64,000 nt of DNA, taken from Chrysogorgia sp. JL179-B06 (Eukaryota; Cnidaria; Anthozoa; Scleralcyonacea; Chrysogorgiidae). A program made the position numbers and the translations under genes. The stretch covers positions 6,414,001-6,478,000 of the forward strand of contig JAYKKM010000428.1 in NCBI GenBank assembly GCA_035772405.1, written 5' to 3'. The number at the start of each line of letters is the position of its first letter. Positions within the stretch are counted from its first letter, which is position 1. Below are positions 10,453-22,573 of the stretch, one piece after another. Under the pieces are notes generated by a model. That model was not told the origin of the DNA and made no database searches. It saw only the letters and a list, made by a program, of their open reading frames with translations.

Positions 10453-12172
10453 TTAATTTATTTCCAATGATTGATCAAAATATTCACTCAAACTTGGTGG
10501 CTGAAGATTAAAAAATGCTGCTGTTCTAGAACTGTAAAGGCATGCTCTAGCATTAAATAACAAGCATGACACTGTATAAATCTTTGCTACAGACTGTAAG
10601 GCAATTTTTAAGTTCTTCTTTAAAGTCATTAAATGCAAAATAGGTTGCAACTTCACCAAATGGCCACTCAACAGCAACTCGTACTGAACTCATTGATTTG
10701 TTAAATTGCTTCTGACCCTCTATCAGGTTAACCCCTTTATATGGACTTTGTATATGTATACGATGAGGATAGGCTGGGTCTCCATAAATAGCTAACGGAT
10801 TACCATTCCTGTCATGAGAATACATTTCAAGCTGGGCATAGAGACTGGACATTGCCAGCATTGCAGCATCATGTCTTTTTCCTTCTATAAAATTATGTTT
10901 GAAAAATATTATAAACAACAAGACCAGCTGTTATAATAATATAATAATAATATTTATTTATAGCACCTATAGGTCTGCTCTAGGCACTTTACAAAAACTC
11001 TAACTAAAGACGGACTTATGTAGCAATGGGGTTAGGGGAGATGTTGTTATACTGTAACTTAAGAAAAAACTGCAATCATCACATTAAAATAAAATGACAG
11101 GTAGTTTACACTTTACTGTATCCAAGTCATGTCAGTTTATGATGGTTATAGGGTTTGGGTTAGTTTAGGGTTAAGGATTAATCAGGTATGGTAAAGTGTA
11201 AAATTTCCAAAACACACAAATCTTATTGGTCAGTATCAGGAGAATAGATCTAGAATATAATTACCCATAGCCCAGTTCACAGACATATCCTAGTGACAGT
11301 GAGTAGATAACAACATAAGATCCAAGCACTAACCTACTGGCCCAAATAGATGAACTATGATGCCTATTGAAGCATTTATTCTTTGTCATTTTAAGGCATG
11401 GACTCTCTTGTGGCCATTATACATGACTTGTTGATTTTGACCAGGTCTGCAAATAGGCCGTATCTATACAATTATGAAATAATTCAATATATCAAACACA
11501 AAATTGCTATAATTGCATTTTAATTGTTCAATATAAACATGTAAATAATTGAAAACAAATGGTTGCTGTATATACTATGATTTATTCCCTCCATAGTCAG
11601 AAATTATATAATAACAAAAACAAAACATGTATAAAATTATAACTACCGTGCCATCAACAAAGCCCCACACATTCTCTAAAGCAGCTCCTATCTCGTGTAC
11701 TGCGCTTGCCATTTCTTCGAGTTTTTCTGCGGTTAACCAAGGCACATCCAATGTAGTTGATAGAGAATGATGTTGGTCATATATGAAAACAACAACACAG
11801 CTGAAAATCATGCTTAACTCTGACTTAGATCTCCCAAACATAATTATGCTCGATTTGATATCAATAGATACACTGGCGAAGATTGTATTACAAGTTTCCG
11901 GTTTCAAAAACCTGATCTTGCTTTCTTGGCAACAGCAATGCGTTTACCTGAACGCTTTGTTTGCAAGAACGGTACCGTTGCCTGCCGTATGGAGGGATTG
12001 TGTATATTTCTACGTCGTCTGGCTTATCCTAATCGCCTAACAGATATAATTTCCACGGTGGGGAATTGGTGTTGGACCATCCAGCATATACTCGTAGAAG
12101 ATAACCAGTTCTTCATCATCCAAATCACCTTCGTCGTGGGCTACTAGAAGTAGCAACTCCATAGAAGCCGCC
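10453..12172 (-). pseudogene. PIF/Harbinger transposase (DDE_Tnp_4), broken
   Basis: The start at 12,172 follows a Kozak-like context. The first exon covers the N-terminal region (to about 12,058) and, after an inverted segment, the FGRSKSELS and WGFVDGT motifs, ending at a donor at 11,647. Exon 2 is 11,463-11,334 (RPICRP, YNGHKRVHALK, HLFGPV). Exon 3 is 10,884-10,453 (EGKRHDAAML, YGDPAYP, VRVAVEWPFG). Introns are GT-AG and the exon 2/3 junction keeps the expected motif order. Frameshifts occur in exons 2 and 3. The first catalytic Asp (FVDGT), the second (YGDPAYP) and the Glu (VEW) are still visible. Confidence 0.8.
11870..12058 (+). pseudogene. Inverted internal segment of the Harbinger transposase
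   Basis: This ~190-bp piece reads on the plus strand as the part of the transposase that should sit between the N-terminus and the FGRS motif on the minus strand (SFRFQKPD, FVCKNGTVACRMEGLC, RRLAYPNRLTDI). Its flanks read on the minus strand, so a local inversion happened inside the gene. Breakpoints are placed to within about 15 bp. Confidence 0.75.
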
Positions 12173-12198
12173 ATTTTGTTTCTGGTTCGGTCGGAAGT

Positions 12199-12715
12199 GG
12201 GTCTACTAGGACTAGTTGCTAAATTATATTTCTGCCCTGCCAGGTTATCTTGACTCTTAGATTACCAATAATCGCCAATTGTCAAATACTCTTAGATTAC
12301 CAATAATGGGTAATTCCACAACAATATATTGTAGCATTCTAGAACTCAACCCCAACACAACACCAATCCTAACCCAACCAAGTGGGGACTACGACTAGTT
12401 GCTAAATTATTCAAGTTTCTTAATTTTTTTAAACACACAGGTTGGGAGTTAGGGTTACAATGAAGTTGAATGCGGGGATTCGGCGAGGGGTTAGGGTTAG
12501 GAAGACACTTAAGGCGGGAGGTTAGGGTTAGGATTTGTGTTGTGTTGGGGTTGGATTCTAGAATCCTACAATTTACTATTGTGGAATTACCCATTATTGG
12601 TAATCTAAAAGCATTTGACAATTGCCGATTATTGGTCTTTAATCATGTACTCCTAAAAACAGTTCAAAACAGTCAAAACAGTTGGTAATATAGTAACTAG
12701 TCCTAGTCCCCTCGG
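12199..12715. repeat. Fold-back element, ~170-bp arms
   Basis: Left arm ~12,206-12,372 and right arm ~12,525-12,710 are imperfect inverted copies (outer GGACTAGTTGCTA, inner CCAATAATGGGTAATTCCACA). The centre holds short GGGTTAGG runs. Non-coding. Confidence 0.75.
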
Positions 12716-12967
12716 TGAAAGACCCTCGGTGGATTGCCTCTAGTGCTGACCAAGTAGGATCTGAACTTCCATTATGTTCTACTCAGTACGAGGCAAATTA
12801 ATTTTTTTGGGATCACTTAACTGCGCATGTGTAGTAATCCCACATTAATAGTCTCGCTCACTAGTCTACTAATTTAGTCCTCAAGTAGAAAATACACGGG
12901 CTTAGAGTTAGAAAACTCGTTAGGCGGGGGGTTAGGGTTAGCCAATCAGATTGCTTCCCATGGCAAG

Positions 12968-12996
12968 TGGTAGCGGATGTCAAATCTGAACCTCTC
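12968..12996 (-). repeat. Harbinger terminal inverted repeat, right
   Basis: Inverted copy of 7,536-7,564. Immediately followed by TATTAATTC, the continuation of the interrupted host repeat. Confidence 0.85.
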
Positions 12997-12998
12997 TA

Positions 12999-13205
12999 TT
13001 AATTCAAATGCAGATATTTACCATATCTAGTTACCAGGGCCACATTTTCCGATGCCGCGCACCTCCGGCCGTTGATGCATGTAAATATATAAATAAACTC
13101 GATTCTACTTTGCCCATGCCAAGCATCCCGTAGTAAGGGACTAAACGCCGGTCGATATTAGCACCCTCGCCCTCAGGCCGGCGCTTCGCGCCGGGCGAAG
13201 GGATA
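12999..13205 (+). repeat. Microsatellite-type repeat, copy 2 (split by Harbinger)
   Basis: Right half of a copy of the 5,380-5,801 family. Its left half ends at 7,533. The (AT)n tract is replaced here by a short AT-rich stretch. Confidence 0.7.
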
Positions 13206-13309
13206 AAGATATAAACGCGAACAAACTGATTTTTGTAACTCTTTACTATCTGGGCTTCCAATGCAGCAGTTTCGCGCCTTCTGACGTATAGTTGCAAGTA
13301 TGACCATAT

Positions 13310-13600
13310 AATTGGCGTTAAAGAACTACACTGGCTGTCAATCGCCGAAAGTATTACTAGTGACTTTTAATGCTATGCATTTACTGGACCTTTTTATTAA
13401 AATGAACGTCTGCATCCATAATAGCCTTCAAGATCACTACGCTCCTCAAATAATAATTTCTTAACTATTCCTAATATAATCTGAAATCTTACGGCCTTCC
13501 AGCTTTTTCCGTTTAAGTTTCTATTTTATGGAATAAATTATCTGAAGGTATCAGAACAATGAACAATATTTGTATTTTGTTACGATATAATTAATAAGTT
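13310..13600 (+). pseudogene. LINE reverse-transcriptase C-terminal fragment
   Basis: Frameshifted remains of the L2/CR1 tail: KELHWLSI at the start, QDHYAPQ in the middle, and a WN-LP-like sequence near 13,540. Confidence 0.55.
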
Positions 13601-14223
13601 ATTTGCTAAGGTTGTATTATAAGTATAGTACATGTGGCAGGGTGGCCGCAACAGTAATCGCCAATTACTGCGCGTGGTCCCGAAGTGAGTTGAGAGAAAA
13701 AGGAATTAATAAATTAGGTCCGCGCGTGGAGCGAGACGCCCTGACCTGTGCGCTCTCGTGCGGAAGTAATTTTAGGGTTATTATTAAAATTACGGGGTCA
13801 CCACGTACCTATATGAACAAGTTTTGTGATTGGTTGATTAAAACAATAAAACAATAGAATCAACCACAAAGAAACCAATATCCTAACCCTAACCACTTTT
13901 GTTCCAGGTAGCCAATCACAAAACCTATTCATTTCAATCAATCAATCAATCAATCAATCATTTAACTACGTAACGCTTAGGAGCAAAAACTCGTTAAAAT
14001 GCGCATGTATTTTAATGTACGACATTTACCGAAATTACGGTTAGTATTAAAATTAGGACTAGAAATACGAATTCGCAATAATCCCCTCGCCCGCCTTTTC
14101 TACCCCCCCCCCCCCCCCTACGGGAATTTCTCCATCCATGGTGCCCAGACCTCGCACGCCGTGGCCGTGTATTATTTCTGTTTTGCAAAAATTCACAATT
14201 TCCAAAAGCCCGTTTCGTCGAAG

Positions 14224-14850
14224 AAATGTTTGAACGTTATCTCGGCCAATATTTAACCGATTTAAACTCGGAAAACACATTTGGAATTAGCGAGTAAACA
14301 TACATAACATACGCGTTTACTATATTACGAGAACGTGAGTACCCTTCGTAAAAACGGTTTATGTACTTAGAAATTAGTCGATTATAAACTGGTCACTTCA
14401 TCGTATATTATTTTGAACGTTATCTCGATCAATATTTAACCGTTTTCAATTCTGAAAACAGATTTGGAATTAGCGAGTCAAAATACATCACATATGTGTC
14501 TACTATATTACGAGAACGTGAATACCCTTCGTAAAAATGGTTTATGTACTTAGAAAGTTAGTCGGCTTTGTCGGCTAAATAATGATTAGCCGGTCACTTC
14601 GTCGAATATTATGTTGAATATCTCGATCAATATATAACCGTTTTCAATTCTGAAAACAGATTTGGAATTAGCGAGTCAAAATACATCACATATGTGTCTA
14701 CTATATTACGAGAACGTGAATAGCCTTCGTAAAAATGGTTTATGTACTTAGAAATTAGTCCGGGCTTGGTCGGCTATCACAATCTCGATCAATATATAAC
14801 CGTTTTAATTCTGAAAACAGATTTGGAATTAGCGAGTCAAAATACATACT
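14224..14850 (+). repeat. Satellite-like tandem repeat, ~165-200-bp unit, about 3.5 copies
   Basis: Units restart near 14,231, 14,413, 14,615 and 14,778. They share GGAATTAGCGAGT and ATATTACGAGAACGTGA. Related single units occur at ~16,240-16,440 and, inverted, at ~61,130-61,220, so the satellite is derived from a dispersed element. A (TCAA)n run (13,937-13,963) and poly-C (14,104-14,118) lie just before. Confidence 0.75.
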
Positions 14851-14879
14851 CGGACTCGGATTTCTATTTCCTCAAAAAA

Positions 14880-15240
<361 letters not shown>

Positions 15241-15884
15241 AGTATTAAATTTGTTTATGAGGCAAAGGTTTCGTTTTATTCTGTGTCATTACTCCTTTCC
15301 AGTCTTTACTGGCGACGAGGTGCTCCACTGTATCTGAAATATCCTCCACCACTGAGTGAAACCAAACATTTTAAGCCCGTTTTCCACTTCATCATTTCGC
15401 TCGCCGCTAGCGAAATATTTCCACAATGACATCATTTTTTTCAGTTGTCGACCAATGAAAACGGGAAAAATTATGTCATCGGCGAAATATAGAACTAGCG
15501 GTGAGTCTGATAACGTACAAAAATAAACAAATACTAACTAAATATTCCTAACACCTACCATAACCCTAACCCTAAAACGAATCTTAATAATAGCCGCCAT
15601 GAAACCTCTTCTCGATAGCATTTAGTAATGACCTAACCCTAATATTAACCCTCATACTAACCTTCCTACTAACCCTCAAACAACTAGTTTTCAGTCTCTC
15701 CGCGGAAAGCTTATTTTAAAGAATACTTTCTAGTGACCATCATTTAGTAATTATCGAAAATGGAGGATATGGGGCCATTTAGTCACTCACGCGGTCATAT
15801 TGTACGCCAATTTCAGTCTTGGAGTCCTCTAGCAGTCGTAACTTGGCCGATTGTTTTCAGTTTTGTCATAAAGGATATATGGAC

Positions 15885-16110
15885 AAATGCATCTCCCGAA
15901 AGTAAAATGGGTCAAACAATGTTCAAGCATGCAGGAGCGAAATATTGGAACTCTTTGCCAATTAATATCAGAGATATTGCCACTATAAATACTTTTAAGG
16001 TGGCTCCCTGCTGTTTCTTGAAAGGTGGCAAAATGGATATTTCGGAAAAGGTTGAAACTAAAGCTATGCATAGAATAACTTTCAAAGCATTAAATACTAC
16101 CAGAAATACG
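15885..16110 (+). pseudogene. LINE reverse-transcriptase tail fragment
   Basis: Contains the end motif GAKYWNSLPINIRDI followed by a short tail. The downstream 115 bases recur inverted at 20,345-20,490. Upstream (15,250-15,880) only scattered CCCTAA motifs are seen. Confidence 0.65.
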
Positions 16111-16497
16111 AATTCGCAATAATCCCCTCGCCGCCTTTTCTACCACTACTCCCCACCGGACCGCTAGAGTTTCTTTTCCCCATGCATGGTCCCCAGTGCC
16201 CAAACCGCGTCTGTCGATAACAAACCTTACTAAAAGCCGGTTCGTCGTATGTAGATTTTGAACACTACCTCAGCCAATATTTACTCAATTTCAATTCTGA
16301 AAACAGTTTTGGAATTACGGCGTCTACATACGTAACGTACGTGTCTCTTATGTTACGAGAACGTGTATAACCTTCGTAAAAAGAACGTGTATACCCTTCT
16401 TAGAAATTATTCGGCAATCTAGGCCCGACCAAACGACCTCGTCGTATATGTATTTATAAAATAACATGTACACAACAAACGCTCTGATTGGTCAATA

Positions 16498-16529
16498 CCC
16501 GTGTTTGGATAAGAGTATCCAAACACGGG
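16498..16529. repeat. Perfect hairpin (GTGTTTGGATA palindrome)
   Basis: Arms of 14 bp around a 4-nt loop. The same palindromic motif appears at both ends of the fold-back at 17,654-17,829. Confidence 0.85.
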
Positions 16530-16629
16530 AATTTTTAGGTCGATCTTGTACACACAAAAAGCAAATAATGCCGACCCATCATCGTTTTTAAACATTTATT
16601 AACATTCTATACATATGCACAATAACTAT

Positions 16630-17298
16630 AAATAAAATATAGCAATCTTCCCTGTTAATTTTCACAAGATTTTACAAAAATAGGCCGAAATTATAAGTAT
16701 TTAAAGTGGGCAAAGCAACGCTAAAAGTGAACGAGAATTTCCATTTAATTTGTGAGGGCGACGTTTACCTTATTAAAAGTTTCAATAAACCCCAAAACAC
16801 AACACTTTTATAGATATAGTCCACCAAGAGAACATGAAAAAGGTGTAAAATTATGTTTATTTTACCTCTCGTCGGACAGGATATTCACGAAGAAACCATT
16901 CATTTTGTTCTTGTAGCCAACAAAAAATCACCGAACAACACTTCGACAGTGAGAGAAAACCACAAATAAAATATAGCAATCGTCCCTGTTAATTTTCACA
17001 ATTGATTTTGCAAAAATAGGCCGGAATTATAAGTATTTAAAGTAGACAAAGCAACGCTATTAAGCGAACGAGAATTCCCGTATAATTTGTGAGGGCGACG
17101 TTTACCTTATTGAAAGTTTCAATAAAACCCCAAAACACAACACTTTTTATAGATATAGTTCACCAAGAGAACATTGAAAAGGTGTAAAATGTTTATTTTA
17201 CCGCTCGTCGGGCAGGATATTCACGAAGAAACCATTCATTTTGTTCTTGTAGCCAACAAAAAATCACCGAACAACACTTCGACAGTGAGAGAAAACCA
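16630..17298 (+). repeat. Tandem duplication, 2 x 334 bp
   Basis: The two units start at 16,630 and 16,964 and are roughly 95% alike. No clear gene is present, though a short minus-strand frame in each is open. Confidence 0.9.
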
Positions 17299-17653
17299 CA
17301 AAAAAGATTCTGTGTTGTAGGACTAATATAAAGGCTAGGCAAACTCACAACATCACTTTACATCTGCAGCAATCCAACATAAAGTTAAACGGTACATTTT
17401 CGCGATTAAATCCATCTGGAAATATCTTTTTCAGCATGTTTTCCTGATGTTTTTACCACTTCAAACTTATTTTTGGCTGTTGCTGTCGTCAGCATCATAA
17501 ATCATAATAGGAAACCATCCATGATTGGCCGATTAGCTTAGAAGGACATGAAAGACCTCCCCTGATTGGTAGTTGACGGTTTTTGGGAGAATTGCAATGT
17601 TAATCTAATTATATCAATAACTTTTAGTGATATTTCTCTGTTGTTATTTTATA

Positions 17654-17829
17654 AAAGAAATACCTAATGGTTTTCCGTGTTTGGATACTCTGATCCAAAC
17701 ACTTGGGATGTTGCTCGACAAACACTCGCCTAGCGGCTCGTGTTTTTTTTACGCTTTTCTCAAGTCTCGCAACATCCCGCGTGTTTGGATCAGAGTATCC
17801 AAACACGGAAAACCATTTGGTATTTCTTT
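17654..17829. repeat. Fold-back element with nested palindromes
   Basis: Arms of ~60 bp (17,654-17,722 with 17,762-17,829). Each arm itself contains a palindrome of GTGTTTGGAT. DNA extruding here could form a branched cruciform. Possibly the end structure of a larger element reaching back to 16,498. Confidence 0.75.
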
Positions 17830-18470
17830 AATCCTGCACGTTAGTGCAGAAGAGCTATTGCTATACCCTCGGCGTCCGGGCCAAATGATAAGTTCAGCGT
17901 TAAGATAAGGTCAATATTATGAAATGATAAGGTCAATATTATGAAATGATAAGGTCAGCGTTAAGATGATCAATTTTCAATGTGTTTAGAATTAAACCAG
18001 ACCTATATACATGTACCCCACACGATAACAAGCTTTTTCTCGAGCTTTCACTATTTTGTATAGTGATAACTGATCACGATATGTAAACTCTAAGATGAAT
18101 TACATATTATTCAAAATTCAGAAATATATTGTTTTCAAAATATGCAGATGATTATAATTCCAACTGATAGCTCAAAGTAATTTTAGCTATGTAATTTTAA
18201 AGAACGAAGCAATTCTAGTATGACAATTTTCAACAATTTGACACGGTTTAATGAGCATTTAATAGTAAGCGTTACTGGTATTCTGTTCCTACTGACCTAG
18301 CGGCTTCGTTCTTTAAAAAATCCCGTTTATTTTTGTCCTGGAGTTCTCCAATTTATGAATTAAACCTATATTATAGATAAAATAAACGGGATTTTTAAAG
18401 AACGAGCCAGTTCTATACAGTGCTAACTAAAATTACTCACACAAATTTCTGTGTCCGGTACACGAAGTAA
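17830..18470. repeat. AT-rich stretch with a fold-back at 18,302-18,408
   Basis: Arms TTCGTTCTTTAAAAAATCCC and its complement enclose ~45 bp; a third half-copy lies at 18,199-18,210. A 22-bp repeat (GATAAGGTCAATATTATGAAA) occurs twice near 17,905-17,945. No gene is seen. Confidence 0.6.
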
Positions 18471-19640
18471 AATCTATCCCTTACTTGATTCTAGAAGACT
18501 TAATATTATCGAATACTTCTAGCTCACTTTTTAATTTCTGGCTTTCCCTCTCCCTTCTTTCCATACTGGTGTGTCTTAGAATGGTTTCTATTCTTATATA
18601 GGTTTCAGGCACAATTGCTCCCTGATTCTGTTTTACTTCAGTGTTTACGTTTCTAAATATAAATCTTCGCTTGACTTGACAACTTTGCGTTTCGATCAAC
18701 ATTTCTAAAATCACCCACTGTTCCTTGCATTTGAGGGACTAACTGTTGTGATCAATGGCTTATAGATTTACAACAATTTCACAAGATTTGAATAGGTTAT
18801 ATTTGCTTTTATTTGGCATAACACTCATAAATGAATTGCAGTACTGTGTTTACAATATGGAGCAACTGGCAAGCTCGGGTGTGCGCTCAGGAACGCTTCT
18901 GTCCCCTTCTGTGCCCGCATACTCATATTCTATGCCCGCATACTCATATTCTGTGCTCATACTGCTCATTAGTTCCACGCAATATCTCACATAACAAAGG
19001 AAAATTTTATTTTCCGCCCAGTGGAGATTCGACGCTTATGGCGGTTTTGCACTAGGCGAATATTTTCGCGCGAAGCGAATTTCTATATTCATATTTTTGA
19101 TTAGTTCCAGCTGAGAGCTCATAAGTGACATGTATAGGACGTAATTGGACAACCATACATGTAGTTCGGACAAAGAGTGTTCATTTGACTATTCTATGAC
19201 AAGCCAGTGCGTCGGATAAATCTTATTTCAATTCATAATATCAGGCTGGGGAATTCAGTATAACGAATTTGCAAGTGTAAATAGAAATGCAAATGTATAT
19301 TGTGGCTTTAGCCTGATTTTATGAATTAAAATAAGTTTTATCCCGACGCAGAACACGTCATTTTGACGCGCAGTGGACATTACGAACTGGCTTATTAGAT
19401 AAATTTACCCAAGAGTATTGCATAATATGTGGTGATTTCAAGATTGACTGCAGGCTATCAGATGAAGGTCAGACACAGCAGATAGTTAAAATATTTGGTT
19501 CCTCATATCAGCAAAAGTTGCATCTACTTTCCTACAACCGATAATGGATCACTTCTGGATCATCTGTACACCAATATTGAAGACGAATACGCGTTACAAG
19601 TGGAATATATGAATCATATTTTTCAGACCACAAACCGGTG
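18470..19640 (+). pseudogene. Dispersed repeat copy 2 with LINE endonuclease fragment
   Basis: Second copy of 1-718. From ~19,390 it extends further into the AP-endonuclease domain of a LINE: CIICGDF, then DCRLSDEGQTQQ. Frameshifted soon after. A 120-bp segment absent from copy 1 (19,264-19,384) is partly an inverted copy of the sequence just before it. Confidence 0.65.
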
Positions 19641-19929
19641 TGGTGTGCTTTAAAATAGATGAGACATGTATATACATTATAATACATACATCATAATGTT
19701 CGCTTCATAATATTATGATCATCTTTATTATCATTATGATAATCTTACAGGTTAAAAGTTAAAAAGTTTAAAAACTACCAAACGTAATTTTCAACTACAA
19801 TGTCATCTTCAGGGTACAAGTTAACCATTAGCTAACCTTCGCGACAGCTCAGTGAATAATCAAACTAAACCTTAACTATTTAAACAACCTGTTAACAAAC
19901 ATATTTTGTATACTATAATAAAATTGTCG

Positions 19930-20230
19930 TATATTATGTAATAAAAGATTGCTGGTAGCATATAGGAATAACGAGACCATTGGTTGTGTTATAAAACAAC
20001 CCATGGTTATAAGCAAGCTTATAAGCGACCTTTAGGGCTTTGTCACCTATCCCTGTACCTATCCATTTAAACATTTCTTTTAGTTTAATTAATGAATAGG
20101 AAAATTTAAAAAAAATTCTGTGGATCCAATTTTTTAAAAACATGATTTTCTTTGTGTAAAATAATTGGATCCACAGAATTTTTTTTTAATCTGCCTATTT
20201 ATTAATTAAACTAAAAGAAATGTTTAAATG
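19930..20230. repeat. Repeat with large fold-back
   Basis: 19,930-20,060 recurs inverted at 61,225-61,370. Directly after it lies a near-perfect inverted repeat, arms 20,064-20,136 and 20,163-20,230, centred on GTGGATCCAAT/ATTGGATCCAC. Confidence 0.8.
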
Positions 20231-20339
20231 CAAAACAAATCGGGGGTCACCGACTTGTTTGCGAAATAAATGAGATTAAATGTTCATTTTCGGCCATTTT
20301 GAAACGTCACTGTTGTCATAGCAACAGATGAAACACTTT

Positions 20340-20660
20340 AGCCATTAATAGTATTTGATGCCCTGAAAGTTATACTATGCATAGCTTTAGTTTCAATCTT
20401 TTCCGAAATATCCATGGGCACTTTTCGAGATCGAAATTTGCATTTATGCCACCTTTCAAGAAACAGTAGGGAGCAACCTTAAACAAACACTTTTTCCTTA
20501 GCTTTTAGATTGTGATGTAAATTCCCATAATTAGTGTATTTAGACGTATAGTTTTTAGTTGTTTTTTATAACTTTGATATAATTTGTAAATACTGTTCAT
20601 CCTATTAATACCAGTTTGTATAACTGAAGGGATCTAACAGTTTAAATAAAGATTATTATT
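20340..20660 (-). repeat. Inverted copy of 15,990-16,105, LINE-type tail
   Basis: 20,345-20,490 matches 15,990-16,105 on the opposite strand. A LINE-like 3' end (AATAAAGATTATTATTATTA) finishes at 20,665 on the plus strand. Confidence 0.55.
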
Positions 20661-20929
20661 ATTATTAAATGAGTCAGATACAACTTCCCAGTGAAATATA
20701 AAATAGCTATATCATGAGATAGTATATATTCAAGAAGTAATATTTGGCATTTTACTGCAACCTCGTACTCAATTAACGAGTACGAAGGATTAGTCAACTC
20801 ATCCTCAATTTGGATATGCTCAAGTTGTGCTGTGCCCCACTTCTCTGCTTCTATATTCCATACTGACGATAATGTGGAGCTATCCAATGCATTCTCAAAC
20901 TTAACTCAAGGGGATACAACTAGAAATTC

Positions 20930-22560
20930 ATTCGACGCCGAAACCCAGTACATTGGCCAGGAATCCAAGATGACTCATCGTCACCTAAAACCAATCCAAT
21001 GAGCAGTTCCGCTCGTCCAGATTAGAAAAATAAAAATATCACCCTCCTAAATGTCAATCAAGTATATCAGTTAATAGAAAGTCATTCTTACACCTTCTCA
21101 ACGATATAAGACCGCACATAGTCATCGGAACTGAATCGTGGTTGGCTCCTGAACACAATAGCAGTGAGTGTTTCCCTACAGAGACCTACCAAGTTGAGAG
21201 GAGAGATAGGCCAAATGACCCACACGGTGGTGTTTTATTGCTTCAAAAAGAGACCTGGTGCTGGTTAGGGAAAGTGAGCTTGAGACAGAGTGTGAACTAT
21301 TATGGTGTAAACTTAACATCATTGGATGTAAGACACTAAGACTGAAAGCATTGAAAAACTAGAGAAATCCCTGTCTACGATAAACTCCGACCATTACATC
21401 TTGGAGGTGATTTCAACTTCCCGGGTTGGGATTGAAAAAATAATACTCTGAAAACATGTTCCTTCTCTGCTCTACATCAACGATTCGGGGATTTGCTTGA
21501 TGATATAGGGCTTACTCAAATAGTTGAAGTTATTACCAACAACCCATCTAGAGCTAACCAAGTTAAAGTCATGTCAGGAATATCTGATCATGATTGTCCA
21601 TTGTTAGATTTTGACATTCATTCTATACGGCACGCACAGAAACAGAGAAAAATACCACTCCATAGTAAAGCATGTTGAAAGAACTTTGAGGAAGATCTTG
21701 AAATTGTATCAGAGGTGGTAGAACTTAACCAGGGTTCGATGGCGGTTAATGAACTTTGGCTGATGTTTAAAAAAGCAAAAAAACACAAGAACAACTTACC
21801 CTGGATTACACCTGGGATTAAACGGCTTATCTGGCATATAGGGATAGAACTAATAACAAGAGGAAAAGAGCAAGGGAAAGGAACTCCTCTAATAGTTATT
21901 CTGTTCTTGACCATAGAGTGAGGTAATTTAAGAAGGTAATCCAGAGAGAATCTAGGAGGCAGTATTGGGAACATGTTGAGTCTATAATTACACCAACATG
22001 GGAGACACTAATGAGTATTCTGGCATGAAGAGGTTTTGGTCATTTAGAAAACATCACAGAACTGACAATCTAGGAGTTCCGACACTTAATAAAGATGGAA
22101 GACCAGTGAGTATCTGATCCTAGAATTAAAGCCAAGATGCTGAATACGCAGTTCCACTCAGTGTTTATACTCAAGAGAAAGCCGACATGCAGCCTGTGAA
22201 CTTACCCCCTTCTCCGTATCCTGAAATGGATGACATCATAATAACCAGGGAATTAAGGGATAGTACGAATGCTAGAGAGACTGAACATATAAAGCTCCTG
22301 GCCCAGATGGCATTACACTTCGGGGATTTTGAGGGAGCTGGCACAGCCAATTGCATCCATACTTACAGTCATCTTTAAGAAGTCCTACCAGCTTGGAGAC
22401 GTACCTGAGGACTGGAGAACTGCTAACGTAACTCCAATATTTAAGAAAGTGTTTAAGTACAACTCCAGTGATTATAGACCCATTTCTTTAACATGTATTT
22501 CATGTATGGAGCACATCGTGGCTAGCTGATATTGCCTTGACTACGTATCAATTGAATGTG
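20930..22560 (+). pseudogene. Non-LTR retrotransposon (CR1/jockey-like), endonuclease plus RT, broken
   Basis: Endonuclease motifs run in order: LNVNQVYQLI, VIGTESWL (near 21,125), RRDRPNDPHGGVLL, GDFNFPGW-like (near 21,410), SDHDCPLL (near 21,590). RT motifs follow near 22,380-22,510: PEDWRTANVTPIFK and YRPISLTCI. It stops before the catalytic FADD block. Many frameshifts and stops; a dead, 3'-truncated copy. Confidence 0.8.
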
Positions 22561-22573
22561 ATTACACTGAGAC

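Larger units (their letters stand above)
7534..12998. mobile_element. PIF/Harbinger DNA transposon, decayed, two genes
   Basis: Bounded by ~29-bp terminal inverted repeats (GAGAGGTTCAGATTTGAC core). Both standard genes of the superfamily are present in convergent order: a Myb/SANT-like protein on the plus strand (7,819-8,638) and a DDE transposase on the minus strand (12,172-10,453). Both are broken. It sits inside a copy of the 5,380-type repeat. The intact relative at ~5,386 shows the empty site AAATATTAATTC, consistent with insertion at TTA, the TWA target known for this superfamily (left copy now CTA). A LINE fragment and a fold-back element lie inside it. Confidence 0.8.
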
